Part shown: positions 45,269-54,365 of the stretch, piece by piece
Numbering within the stretch: position 1 is the stretch's first letter
Layout: each line of letters begins with the position of its first letter
Source: Pedobacter sp. SYP-B3415
GTDB lineage: Bacteria; Bacteroidota; Bacteroidia; Sphingobacteriales; Sphingobacteriaceae
Length of the DNA stretch: 64,000 nt
Assembly: GCF_004138205.1 (NCBI RefSeq)
Contig: NZ_RXNQ01000033.1
Span: 248,001 to 312,000, forward strand
Direction of reading: 5' to 3'
Position numbers and translations under genes: made by a program
The notes under the pieces: generated by a model
Database searches by the model: none
Told to the model about the DNA's origin: nothing
What the model saw: only the letters and a program-made list of their open reading frames with translations

Positions 45269-45505
45269 ATGAGTAATAATGATATCCTGAAGAAACTGCG
45301 GGTAGCCCTGTCGCTAACTACAGATGATATTGTTCATATTCTGTCGCTTGTCAATTTTAAAGCGACTAAATCTGAATTGGGCGATATGTTCAGGAACGAT
45401 GATCATCCGAACTTCAAGCCATGTAAAGACCAGATCTTGCGTAACTTTTTGAATGGTCTGGTGATCTACAAAAGAGGGCCACGGCCGGAACCAAAACAGC
45501 AGTAA
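45269..45505 (+). CDS. Half-size DUF1456 (YehS-like) protein
   Basis: 78 residues: MSNNDILKKLRVALSLTTDD, then KATKSELGDMFRNDDHPNFK and LRNFLNGLVIYKRG. This is one copy of the DUF1456 repeat, whereas E. coli YehS has two in about 156 residues. Function is unknown; homologs may interact with nucleic acid or regulation. It is only 18 bases from the outer-membrane protein gene at 45524, so co-transcription is possible. Confidence 0.8.
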   Translation: MSNNDILKKLRVALSLTTDDIVHILSLVNFKATKSELGDMFRNDDHPNFKPCKDQILRNFLNGLVIYKRGPRPEPKQQ

Positions 45506-45523
45506 ACTCGCAGCTACCCGCGA

Positions 45524-48211
45524 ATGCCGATAAGAATTCAGTTTTACGGCTATCTATTCCTGCTGAAAGCCATTCTGCTTTCATTCGCCCTCTTATGCCT
45601 TTCGGCGATGGTCCTGCGGGCACAAACAACCCACCGGTTAAGCGGCAGTCTGATCGACTCTTTGAAGAATGCGGTTCCCGGCGCCAATGTAAAAGTCATT
45701 TCGGGTACTGACACACTCATTGGTGTAACAAACAATGACGGGGAATTCAGCATCCGCGGAATAAACACGCAGCACATTGGACTCATTTTTGAAAGCATTG
45801 GCTACCGTATTCTTAAAGCGGCATACACATTTAAAGAAGGGGAGCGGAATGTGATGCTTAACCCCATAATCCTGCAGAATAAGTTTACACAGCTAAAAGA
45901 TGTTGAGGTGAAGGCCAGGCTGAACCCGGTCCGTATTATGAAAGATACGATCGAGTACAACGCGGCTGCGTACACCATACGGCAGAATGATGTGGTCTCT
46001 GATCTGCTTAAACAAATGCAGGGGATCAGGGTAGATGAGCAGGGGAACGTATCGACAATGGGGCAGCCATTAACCCGGCTGCGTGTAAACGGTGAAGACT
46101 TTTTTACCAATGATGTCAAAGAATTTGTTAGACAGCTGCCGGCGGCCATTATAGCGCGGGTCCAGGTAATCGAGGATTATGGAGATGAAGCTAATTTTAC
46201 CGGCGTTAAAACAGGCGAGCCGGTCAAGCTGCTGAATCTGGTTACCAAACCCAACCTGAATAAAGGCAACTTTGGTAACATCAATACCTCTGGCGGAACG
46301 AACCGTAAGCTTGGGCTGAATGCAAGCGGCAACCTCTGGCAGGATGACAAGCAGATAGGCCTTAATGGAGCCGTGAGCAGCACCGACAACCGTACCGGGT
46401 TTAACGAAAACAGGCAGTTGAGTCTTAATATGCGTAATAAGATCCAGGAAGGACTTAGTGCCAGCGCCAATTACCGGCTCAATCAAAGCCACAACCGCAC
46501 AAGACAGGATACCTACGTAGAAACAGTCAATACCATCGGCACGATCATTAACGAAAGCGGCAACGAGAACCGCGCCGAGGCAGATACACATAACCTCAAC
46601 GTGAATGTTCAGTCAGTTACTAAAAAGGCCTATTTCCAGTCTTCACTTAATGGGTCATTTGTTGACCGCGATAACAACATCCAGGTTAACTCGGTTCAGC
46701 GTGGTATTATCAGGCAGGATCTGCTCACTAACAACAACGGTAATTTCCGCTCTCCGGCTATCAACGGAAGCATGATCTGGGCACGGAGAACGCGGGTTCC
46801 CGGCCGATCATTTTCTGTCAGTCTTTCCGGCAACAGCGGCCTGAGCAAAAGCAGCGAGGAGGTATTCAACAATATAGGCTATTACGACAGGTATACCGGT
46901 GCTCCGGTCAAGGATTCGATTCTTAACCGCGTTATCGATACACGCAACCACAGCTCAAATGTGTCGGCTGAGGTACGTTACAGCTACCCCCTGAAGGCGG
47001 GCCTTGATTCGCTGGTAAAGGAGAACATAGACTTTTCTTATGGCTTGTCTATGAGCAATACATACACGCGTTTTCAGACCCGTGCCGGGACCGATAGCTG
47101 GAACAGCAGCCTTGTCGATTCATTAAGTTCATTATACTCGTCACTGTTTCTTGCACATCATGCAGCTGTGAACTACAGGTACCAGTCGCCGAGAGTTACC
47201 TATAATATAGGTATCAATGCGCAGCCCAGTTTGCTGGCGAGCGAATTTATTGGACGAGAAGGGAAAATAAATCAGCGCCAATTCAATTTTTCGCCGGTTG
47301 CGCGCATCGGGTATACCTGGCCTGACAACAAAAATTTCAGCTTCGCCTACAGCGGTGTAAGTGCTGCGCCCGCATTTAACCAGTTACAACCCGTCCCAGA
47401 TGCAAGAAACCTGCAGAACGTGATTATTGGTAATCCCGATCTGAAGCCCAGTTTCAGTCACAATGGCAACGCCAGCTTCAACGTAAGCAGCTTGAAGACA
47501 GGTAGTACATTTATGTTCTCGCTTAACGGCGCCCTTGTTCAGAACCAGGTTGCTGCCAATGTGGTTTTGGTGAAAGACACCCTGAACAGTTTAAAACAGG
47601 AAACAAGGTTTGAAAATACGAGCGGAAATTATAACGTAGGTGGCATGGTGTCTTATGCACAGCCATTTCTGTACAACCAGCTTAATGTTCAGGTATTGAG
47701 CAGTGTCAATCTTGCTAATAATGTTTTTTTTCTGAATGATCAGATGAAGCGTAACGAACGTATAAATTTCGCACAGTCGGTAAGCCTTTCTTACAACCGT
47801 AAACGTTATGGCCTCTCGGCAAACGTGCTTTATGATTACAGCAGCAACAGATATGCGATCTTTTTTGCTAATGAGCGAAACATCGAAACCTGGCAGTTTA
47901 ACTTTTCAGCAAATGCCTATCTGGATGACGGCTTTTCTGCGGGCGTGAATGCCTCAAAAAGCCTTTATTCAGGTTTCCTGGTTAATGCCGGAAATCCGTT
48001 GCTTATCAATGCGCATATTCAAAAGGCCTTTCTTAAAAACCGGCAGGCCACTGTGGCACTTCATGCTTATGATATCCTGAACCAGGCCAACAACCTGATG
48101 CGGAGCATAACCGAAAACTCGGTTACTGATATCCGGACTGCTCAGATCACACAATACGTAATTCTGACTTTCACCATGCGACTGAACAAATTTGGAGCTA
48201 ACAGCATGTAG
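45524..48211 (+). CDS. Outer-membrane beta-barrel protein with carboxypeptidase-like domain
   Basis: 895 residues. Signal peptide at the N-terminus (LLCLSAMVLRAQ). Residues about 40-120 form a CarboxypepD-regulatory-like beta-sandwich (SGSLIDSLKNAVPGANVKVISG ... SIRGINTQHIGLIFESIGYR). A plug-like region follows (DVVSDLLKQMQGIRVDEQGNVSTMG), then a long beta-barrel (OMP_b-brl_3 type) full of alternating strands. TonB-dependent-receptor relatives import ligands, but this group lacks the typical SusC signature. The ligand is unknown. Confidence 0.85.
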   Translation: MPIRIQFYGYLFLLKAILLSFALLCLSAMVLRAQTTHRLSGSLIDSLKNAVPGANVKVISGTDTLIGVTNNDGEFSIRGINTQHIGLIFESIGYRILKAAYTFKEGERNVMLNPIILQNKFTQLKDVEVKARLNPVRIMKDTIEYNAAAYTIRQNDVVSDLLKQMQGIRVDEQGNVSTMGQPLTRLRVNGEDFFTNDVKEFVRQLPAAIIARVQVIEDYGDEANFTGVKTGEPVKLLNLVTKPNLNKGNFGNINTSGGTNRKLGLNASGNLWQDDKQIGLNGAVSSTDNRTGFNENRQLSLNMRNKIQEGLSASANYRLNQSHNRTRQDTYVETVNTIGTIINESGNENRAEADTHNLNVNVQSVTKKAYFQSSLNGSFVDRDNNIQVNSVQRGIIRQDLLTNNNGNFRSPAINGSMIWARRTRVPGRSFSVSLSGNSGLSKSSEEVFNNIGYYDRYTGAPVKDSILNRVIDTRNHSSNVSAEVRYSYPLKAGLDSLVKENIDFSYGLSMSNTYTRFQTRAGTDSWNSSLVDSLSSLYSSLFLAHHAAVNYRYQSPRVTYNIGINAQPSLLASEFIGREGKINQRQFNFSPVARIGYTWPDNKNFSFAYSGVSAAPAFNQLQPVPDARNLQNVIIGNPDLKPSFSHNGNASFNVSSLKTGSTFMFSLNGALVQNQVAANVVLVKDTLNSLKQETRFENTSGNYNVGGMVSYAQPFLYNQLNVQVLSSVNLANNVFFLNDQMKRNERINFAQSVSLSYNRKRYGLSANVLYDYSSNRYAIFFANERNIETWQFNFSANAYLDDGFSAGVNASKSLYSGFLVNAGNPLLINAHIQKAFLKNRQATVALHAYDILNQANNLMRSITENSVTDIRTAQITQYVILTFTMRLNKFGANSM

Positions 48212-48245
48212 CCGTTCCTAAACAACTCTAAAACGGCAAAAAAAA

Positions 48246-48268
48246 AGCCCCCGGTTGCTCCGGAGGCT
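48246..48268 (-). terminator. Terminator of ettA
   Basis: Stem AGCC-C-CCGG / CCGG-A-GGCT with one mismatch and a long A-run (T-run on the minus strand). It lies 11 bases after the ettA stop; it may also end the barrel-protein transcript. Confidence 0.75.
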
Positions 48269-48278
48269 GGTTAGATTT

Positions 48279-49958
48279 TTAAGCAAGTTTCTTGTAACGG
48301 ATGCGGTGGGGTGTCACATCACCAAGACGCTTCTTCCTGTTTTCCTCGTAATCGGAATAGTTTCCTTCGAAGAAATACACCTCTGAATTGCCTTCAAAAG
48401 CGAGGATATGTGTACAAATCCTGTCCAGGAACCAGCGATCGTGACTGATCACAACAGCACAGCCTCCAAAGTTTTCGAGCGCTTCTTCAAGGGCACGCAG
48501 GGTATTCACATCGATATCGTTGGTAGGCTCATCGAGCAACAGCACGTTGGCACCTTTTTTTAACGTGATCGCAAGGTGAACACGGTTGCGTTCTCCGCCG
48601 GATAAAACACCAACCTTTTTCTGCTGGTCGCCACCGTTGAAATTAAACTTGGATACATATGCACGACCATTCACCGCCTTGTTTCCCAACTGGATGTTGT
48701 CCAGCCCGTCTGTTATATTTTCGTACACTGTCTTATTGGCGTCGAGGTCATCATGCATCTGGTCTACATATCCCAGCTCCACTGTTTCACCGACACGGAA
48801 AGTACCGCCGTCCGGTGTTTCCTGGCCGGTAATTAACCTGAAAAGCGTAGTCTTTCCTGCTCCGTTAGGACCAATAATTCCCACGATTCCAGCAGGGGGA
48901 AGGGCAAAGCTCAGGTTTTCGAACAAAATACGGTCACCATACGCTTTGGTAACACCATTCGCTTCAATGACCACGTTACCCAGTCGGCGTCCGGGCGGAA
49001 TGAATAATTCCAGTTTCTCTTCACGGTCTCTGGTCTCCTCAGAGGCAAGCTTCTCATAATTGCTAAGTCTTGCCTTAGATTTGGCATGGCGGGCCTTAGG
49101 GGCCATACGTACCCACTCGAGTTCGCGCTCAAGCGTTTTCTGGCGTTTACTCTCGGTCTTTTCCTCCTGCGCCAGGCGTTTCGCTTTCTGATCAAGCCAG
49201 GATGAATAATTTCCTTTCCATGGAATACCTTCACCGCGGTCAAGTTCAAGGATCCATCCCGCTACGTTGTCAAGGAAGTACCGGTCGTGCGTAACAGCGA
49301 TAACCGTTCCTTTATAATGCTGAAGATGCTGCTCAAGCCAGTCGATACTTTCTGCATCAAGGTGGTTGGTAGGCTCATCCAGGAGAAGTACATCGGGCTC
49401 TTGTAACAGAAGCCGGCAAAGCGCCACACGACGACGCTCACCGCCTGAAAGGACACCGATTTTAGTTTCGGGATCCGGGCAGCGCAAAGCATCCATGGCG
49501 CGTTCCAGTTTGTTGTCAAGTTCCCAGGCGCCCACAGCATCAATCTTATCCTGCAGTTCACCCTGCCTGGCCATGAGTTTGTCCATCGCATCAGCATCTT
49601 CATACACTTCCGGGAGTCCAAACTTTTCGTTAATCTCTTCGTATTCCTTTAAGATGGCGGTAATTTCGGCTACGCCTTCTTCTACAACTTCACGAACAGT
49701 CTTCTCAGCATCAAGCTCAGGCTCCTGCGCCAGATAGCCGACCGAGTAACCGGGTGAAAAGACGACATCGCCCTGGTAAGACTTATCCAGCCCCGCGATA
49801 ATTTTGAGCAGGGAAGATTTTCCCGAGCCGTTGAGACCGATTACGCCGATTTTGGCACCATAGAAAAAAGATATATAGATGTTCTTCAGAACCTGTTTTT
49901 GAGGCGGATAGATCTTATTCAGACCCGCCATCGAAAAGATTATTTTTTCGTCAGACAT
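48279..49958 (-). CDS. ettA: Energy-dependent translational throttle protein (ABC-F)
   Basis: 559 residues, two ABC ATPase domains without membrane segments. Walker A motifs GLNGSGKSS and GPNGAGKTT; signature LSGGERRRVALCRLL and LSGGERNRVHLAI; Walker B DEPTNHLDAESIDW and DEPTNDIDVNTLRALEEAL. Between them lies the charged linker (KRLAQEEKTESKRQKTLE). The second Walker B ending and length match EttA, which binds the ribosomal E-site and gates first peptide bond formation by ATP level. Alone on its strand. Confidence 0.95.
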   Translation of the reverse strand: MSDEKIIFSMAGLNKIYPPQKQVLKNIYISFFYGAKIGVIGLNGSGKSSLLKIIAGLDKSYQGDVVFSPGYSVGYLAQEPELDAEKTVREVVEEGVAEITAILKEYEEINEKFGLPEVYEDADAMDKLMARQGELQDKIDAVGAWELDNKLERAMDALRCPDPETKIGVLSGGERRRVALCRLLLQEPDVLLLDEPTNHLDAESIDWLEQHLQHYKGTVIAVTHDRYFLDNVAGWILELDRGEGIPWKGNYSSWLDQKAKRLAQEEKTESKRQKTLERELEWVRMAPKARHAKSKARLSNYEKLASEETRDREEKLELFIPPGRRLGNVVIEANGVTKAYGDRILFENLSFALPPAGIVGIIGPNGAGKTTLFRLITGQETPDGGTFRVGETVELGYVDQMHDDLDANKTVYENITDGLDNIQLGNKAVNGRAYVSKFNFNGGDQQKKVGVLSGGERNRVHLAITLKKGANVLLLDEPTNDIDVNTLRALEEALENFGGCAVVISHDRWFLDRICTHILAFEGNSEVYFFEGNYSDYEENRKKRLGDVTPHRIRYKKLA

Positions 49959-50320
49959 GTTTCTTGTTTTTTGGCAAATATGCTTAAATTATGAGTAAAA
50001 GAGGAAACAATTGAGCCCCGGATTTCGTATATCCTGTGGGAGTGTTTTTAAATTCAACTACAACCTGCAGCGCACAAGGGGAAACCGGGCGGTCGTTTTT
50101 GCAGATATCTGCTTTGTTCAGATATTTTATCTGCCATAATTGCCTGATTTTTTTTCATAATGGCTATTTTGGTCAGCGCCTTGTAATTAACCTGTAATAG
50201 CGGCAGGACCGCTCCAGGCCGTCTGCTGTGGCGCAATTGTTGATAAAATGTTCTAAACAGGGTGCTGGCCTATAGCAAAGTATTTCTAGTTTAGAGCCGC
50301 CCCGTTTAAGAAAGGTATAT
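49959..50320. other. 362-bp divergent region between ettA and clpC
   Basis: No credible gene (a 60-codon frame at 50054-50236 on the minus strand is not convincing). Contains two overlapping inverted repeats at 50101-50134. A weak AAAGG lies before the clpC start. I found no exact TAnnTTTG box in it. Confidence 0.5.
50101..50134. promoter_or_regulatory. Overlapping inverted repeats upstream of clpC
   Basis: GCAGATATCTGC (50101-50112) is a perfect palindrome; CAGATATTTTATCTG (50119-50133) has arms CAGATA and TATCTG. Both share the half-site CAGATA. About 190 bases before clpC. Confidence 0.35.
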
Positions 50321-52855
50321 ATGGAAGCTAAATTTTCACCGCAGGTTAAAGACGTGATCTCTTTTAGCAGGGAAGAAGCCCTGAGACTGGGACACGACTA
50401 TATAGGAACCGAACATCTGTTGCTTGGTCTCATCAGGGAAGGCGACGGCATGGCAATAAAAATCTTACGATCTCTGGGGGTAGACACGGCTAAGCTTAGG
50501 CGCTCGGTCGAAGATGCCGTTCGCGGAACATCGGGAGTAACGGCCAATCTTGGTAACATTCCGCTTACCAAACAGGCAGAAAAAGTATTAAAAATCACTT
50601 ACCTGGAAGCAAAGATATTCAAAAGCGACCTGATTGGAACAGAACACCTGCTGTTATCGATTCTTCGTGATGATGATAACATTGCCTCGCAGATTCTGTT
50701 ACAGTATAGCGTTACCTATGATATTTTCAAGCAGGAAGTAGAAGTGAACAGAAACGGATTCAGGGATGACCCTCAGGGCAGTGCCTCTACCGGCGATGAT
50801 GATTATCGTGAGGAAGAGAGTTTTTCGGCACCGAAGAAAGTGTCTGATATTAAATCCAAAACACCGGTCCTGGACAATTTTGGCCGCGACCTGACGAAAG
50901 CTGCCGAAGAAGGCAGGCTTGATCCGATTGTAGGGCGTGAGAAAGAGATTGAACGCGTTTCACAAATTCTTTCAAGGCGCAAAAAGAACAATCCGATCCT
51001 GATCGGGGAACCTGGTGTTGGTAAGTCTGCTATTGCAGAAGGACTTGCCCTTCGTATTGTTCAGCGCAAGGTTTCGAGGGTGCTGTTCAACAAACGTGTT
51101 GTTACCCTTGATCTTGCCTCGCTGGTAGCAGGTACGAAATACCGCGGACAGTTTGAAGAACGTATGAAGGCGGTTATGAATGAGCTTGAGAAATCAACAG
51201 ACGTGATCCTGTTCATTGACGAAATTCACACAATTGTCGGCGCAGGTGGCGCATCAGGTTCGCTGGATGCTTCAAATATGTTCAAGCCGGCGCTTGCCAG
51301 AGGTGAAATTCAATGTATCGGTGCGACCACGCTCGACGAATACCGTCAGTACATAGAAAAAGACGGCGCGCTTGACCGTCGTTTCCAGAAGGTAATGGTA
51401 GAGCCGGCTTCACCCGAGGAGACCATCGAGATCCTTACCCGTATAAAGGATAAATATGAGGAACACCACGGTGTAACCTATACAGACGAAGCTATTCAGG
51501 CCTGCGTAGCGCTTACTTCGCGCTATATTTCAGATCGTTTTCTGCCGGATAAGGCGATAGATGCGCTTGATGAAGCGGGATCCCGCGTACACCTTACCAA
51601 TATTCATGTTCCGCAAAATATCATTGATATCGAAGCAAAAATTGAAGATATCAAGGTAGAGAAAAACAAGGTTGTGCGCAGCCAGAAATATGAGGAGGCG
51701 GCTAAACTTCGCGATACTGAAAAAAATCTGCTTGAGCAGCTTGATAAGGCAAAAGCCGAGTGGGAGTCTGAAACGAAGACAAAACGTTACACAGTCAGCG
51801 AAGACAATGTAGCCGAAGTGGTTGCAATGATGACCGGGATTCCTGTGCAGCGCGTAGGTCAGACCGATAGTCAGAAATTGCTTAACATGTATGATAAGAT
51901 CGGCGAGAAGATTATTGGTCAGAACGATGCGATCAAAAAACTTACTAAAGCGATACAGCGTACCCGCGCCGGATTGAAAGATCCAAAAAAACCTATTGGC
52001 TCATTCATTTTCCTGGGACCGACCGGCGTTGGTAAAACGGAACTTGCTAAGGAACTTGCCAGATTCATGTTTGACAGTGAAGATTCGCTGATCCAGATTG
52101 ACATGAGCGAGTACATGGAGAAATTCGCAGTTTCGCGACTGGTGGGTGCGCCTCCGGGATACGTTGGATATGAAGAAGGTGGTCAGCTGACTGAGAAAGT
52201 CAGACGCAAGCCATATGCAGTAATCCTGCTTGATGAGATCGAGAAAGCGCATCCTGATGTATTTAACATTCTGCTTCAGGTACTGGACGAAGGACAGCTG
52301 ACCGACAGCCTTGGTCGTAAAGTCGACTTCAGAAATACGATCATCATTATGACTTCGAATATCGGTGCCCGTCAGTTGAAAGAGTTTGGTCAGGGCGTTG
52401 GTTTCTCAACGTCTGCAAAAATGAATCAGGCAGATGCACATTCGAGAGGAGTCATTGAAAATGCATTGAAACGTGCATTTGCTCCAGAATTCCTGAATCG
52501 TGTAGACGATGTCGTGGTCTTCAATTCTTTGGGAAAAGACGAGATTTTCAACATCATCGATATCGAACTGAAATCGTTGTTTGGCCGCGTACACAATCTT
52601 GGTTACGAGATCAGACTTACAGACAATGCAAAAGAATACATTGCAGAAAAAGGTTTTGACAGTAACTTCGGTGCCCGTCCGTTAAAACGAGCTATTCAAA
52701 AATATCTGGAAGACCCGATTGCCGAAGAAATTCTTAAAGGCGAACTGACAGAAGGCGATGTGCTAGAAATCGATTATAACAAAGAAAACGAACAGATTTC
52801 GATTCAACAGCGCAAAGATAAAAAGCAAAAAGAAGAAAAGGGCAGCATAGAATAA
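50321..52855 (+). CDS. clpC: ATP-dependent Clp protease ATPase subunit ClpC
   Basis: 844 residues. Two Clp N repeats at the N-terminus (about 3-140; first unit has [26 protein letters not shown]), AAA+ module 1 with Walker A GEPGVGKS (229-236), a UVR-like coiled region ([17 protein letters not shown]), AAA+ module 2 with Walker A GPTGVGKT (566-573), and a C-terminal D2-small domain ending [13 protein letters not shown]. It unfolds substrates for ClpP and is a protein-quality component. AAAGG precedes the start. Terminator follows. Confidence 0.96.
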   Translation: MEAKFSPQVKDVISFSREEALRLGHDYIGTEHLLLGLIREGDGMAIKILRSLGVDTAKLRRSVEDAVRGTSGVTANLGNIPLTKQAEKVLKITYLEAKIFKSDLIGTEHLLLSILRDDDNIASQILLQYSVTYDIFKQEVEVNRNGFRDDPQGSASTGDDDYREEESFSAPKKVSDIKSKTPVLDNFGRDLTKAAEEGRLDPIVGREKEIERVSQILSRRKKNNPILIGEPGVGKSAIAEGLALRIVQRKVSRVLFNKRVVTLDLASLVAGTKYRGQFEERMKAVMNELEKSTDVILFIDEIHTIVGAGGASGSLDASNMFKPALARGEIQCIGATTLDEYRQYIEKDGALDRRFQKVMVEPASPEETIEILTRIKDKYEEHHGVTYTDEAIQACVALTSRYISDRFLPDKAIDALDEAGSRVHLTNIHVPQNIIDIEAKIEDIKVEKNKVVRSQKYEEAAKLRDTEKNLLEQLDKAKAEWESETKTKRYTVSEDNVAEVVAMMTGIPVQRVGQTDSQKLLNMYDKIGEKIIGQNDAIKKLTKAIQRTRAGLKDPKKPIGSFIFLGPTGVGKTELAKELARFMFDSEDSLIQIDMSEYMEKFAVSRLVGAPPGYVGYEEGGQLTEKVRRKPYAVILLDEIEKAHPDVFNILLQVLDEGQLTDSLGRKVDFRNTIIIMTSNIGARQLKEFGQGVGFSTSAKMNQADAHSRGVIENALKRAFAPEFLNRVDDVVVFNSLGKDEIFNIIDIELKSLFGRVHNLGYEIRLTDNAKEYIAEKGFDSNFGARPLKRAIQKYLEDPIAEEILKGELTEGDVLEIDYNKENEQISIQQRKDKKQKEEKGSIE

Positions 52856-52874
52856 TAAGCTGACCGCAGACAAG

Positions 52875-52908
52875 AAGGCCGCCTGAGACATCGGGCGGCC
52901 TTTTTTTT
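52875..52908 (+). terminator. Terminator of clpC
   Basis: 12-bp stem AAGGCCGCCTGA / TCGGGCGGCCTT (one wobble), 4-base loop, T8 tail. Confidence 0.92.
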
Positions 52909-52938
52909 GCATGGCATTAAAGTTGTTCGATTTAATAT

Positions 52939-53439
52939 ATGAGAAGTGTTGTATTATGGGGCGCGGCGTTATGTACTATGTTGCTGGCCTGCGCAAAGGC
53001 AGAGATAAGGGCAGACAATCCCGAGCCTGATATGGATATCAACCTGAACAAGTCGGTGCTACTGAATAAGGTGAACGAGATCAGAGCCAGCGGATGCAAA
53101 TGCGGACAGACAACCATGCCGCCTGTTGCTCCTCTAAAGTGGAATGACCTGCTTGCTTCAGCCGCCCTGAACCATAGCAAGGATATGCTTCGCAACAACT
53201 TTTTTGACCACACATCAGCCGACGGCCGTACCCTCGGAACACGGATTACGCAGGCAGGCTATGTCTGGTCAGCCGTAGGCGAAAATATTGCACTGGGTCA
53301 GCGGAACGAAACGGAAGTTTTCAATTCCTGGTTAAACAGTGAGGGTCACTGCAAAAATATGATGAGCGCAAAGTTCAAAGAAATGGGTGCAGGCCGTGCC
53401 GGCAACTACTGGACTCAGGATTTTGGCAGCCCCCGCTAA
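52939..53439 (+). CDS. CAP/SCP-domain lipoprotein
   Basis: 166 residues with lipobox MLLAC (Cys18). The CAP (CRISP/PR-1/Ag5) fold is shown by LNKVNEIRASGC, FFDHTSADGRTL, VGENIALGQ, WLNSEGHCKNMM and YWTQDFG. Bacterial CAP proteins are secreted or surface-anchored with mostly unknown roles; some bind sterols, lipids or the cell wall. Four cysteines in all, two of them as CKC. It lies 30 bases after the clpC terminator and is probably independently transcribed. Confidence 0.9.
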   Translation: MRSVVLWGAALCTMLLACAKAEIRADNPEPDMDINLNKSVLLNKVNEIRASGCKCGQTTMPPVAPLKWNDLLASAALNHSKDMLRNNFFDHTSADGRTLGTRITQAGYVWSAVGENIALGQRNETEVFNSWLNSEGHCKNMMSAKFKEMGAGRAGNYWTQDFGSPR

Positions 53440-53482
53440 TTTGCATTTTATCACTACAATTTATCTCAGCGCTATCTTGTTA

Positions 53483-53495
53483 CGCAAACGTTTGA
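53483..53495. promoter_or_regulatory. LacI-type palindrome, site 1
   Basis: CGCAAACGTTTGA, containing perfect CAAACGTTTG with the central CG typical of LacI-family operators. It is 231 bases before the sigma-factor start. Confidence 0.5.
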
Positions 53496-53635
53496 GTTTG
53501 CTGGTAATAACCTGCGGTTAATTGAGGACAGCGCTCGCGTTCCTTATTTCATAACACCTGATTACGATTTACGTCTTTGATTTCAAGGGACGGTGATTTT
53601 TCAACAGCACGGTCTGAAAATCAGCAACTTTTTAG

Positions 53636-53648
53636 TCAAACGTTTGCG
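53636..53648. promoter_or_regulatory. LacI-type palindrome, site 2
   Basis: TCAAACGTTTGCG, exactly the inverted copy of site 1 over 13 bases. Centre-to-centre distance to site 1 is 152 bp; it is 77 bases before the sigma-factor start. Confidence 0.5.
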
Positions 53649-53725
53649 CACTGCTGATTGCTAAACGCCATATTTTTCTGCTTAGATTCGATGAGGAACC
53701 GATTATAAACCTCTTCTGAATCAGC

Positions 53726-54268
53726 ATGATTGATACAGGAACGCTTACCGAAGCAGCAGTGAAAATGCTTTTTACGCAGCATTATGCCAAGCTGGTGTCT
53801 TTCGCTGCACGTTATGTAGAACGTGATGCGGCTGAAGACCTCGTGCAGGACGTATTTGTACAGTTGCTTCAGAAATGTGGCAAGCTTACTATCGGCCTGA
53901 CGCTGGAAGCCTATGTATACCGGGCAATAAAGAACAAATACATCGACCTGGTAAGAAAGCGGCATACCGAAGACAGGAACCGGGAAATGTTGATTAAACT
54001 TGCTGAAGCTGAGTTTGACAACGAAACCGAAAAAAACGAAATCTTACTTGAAGCCGAGCAACGCGATAAGCGGCTCGCAGCCGCTTTGCAATCGCTTCCG
54101 GATAAATGCCGCCAGATTATGGAATGCCGTTACGTTGAGGGAAAGCGTGCGAAGCAGATTTCCGACGAGTTGGGAATTTCAACCCGGACAGTAGAAACAC
54201 ATCTGTATAAAGCGGTCAGGCAGCTAAGAGTTGCACTAAGGAACGTGAGCCTATTCTTTTTTCTCTAA
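53726..54268 (+). CDS. ECF RNA polymerase sigma factor
   Basis: 180 residues. Region 2 (LFTQHYAKLVSFAARYVERDAAEDLVQDVFVQLL) with the DLVQDVF core-binding helix; region 4 with SLPDKCRQIMECRYVEGKRAKQISDELGISTRTVETHLYKA (helix-turn-helix). Belongs to the type that controls SusC/SusD loci in Bacteroidota together with a FecR-like anti-sigma factor (54366). Preceded by twin LacI-type palindromes. A hairpin terminator lies between it and the FecR gene. Confidence 0.94.
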   Translation: MIDTGTLTEAAVKMLFTQHYAKLVSFAARYVERDAAEDLVQDVFVQLLQKCGKLTIGLTLEAYVYRAIKNKYIDLVRKRHTEDRNREMLIKLAEAEFDNETEKNEILLEAEQRDKRLAAALQSLPDKCRQIMECRYVEGKRAKQISDELGISTRTVETHLYKAVRQLRVALRNVSLFFFL

Positions 54269-54293
54269 TCAACCAATCCACATAAATGGGGAG

Positions 54294-54317
54294 CCCGGAA
54301 CTTTTCCGGGTTTTTTT
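54294..54317 (+). terminator. Terminator-like hairpin between sigma factor and FecR
   Basis: Stem CCCGGAA / TTCCGGG, 3-base loop, T7. Lies 25 bases after the sigma-factor stop and 49 before the FecR start. May be a partial terminator that keeps FecR lower than, or separately transcribed from, the sigma factor. Confidence 0.75.
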
Positions 54318-54365
54318 ATACGTAGAAACAGAAGTTTCCACGTCAAGAATGGTATACGACCCGAA

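Noticed and set aside
50054..50236. 60-codon minus-strand ORF between ettA and clpC
   Set aside because: Overlaps the inverted repeats and lacks a ribosome site or family pattern.
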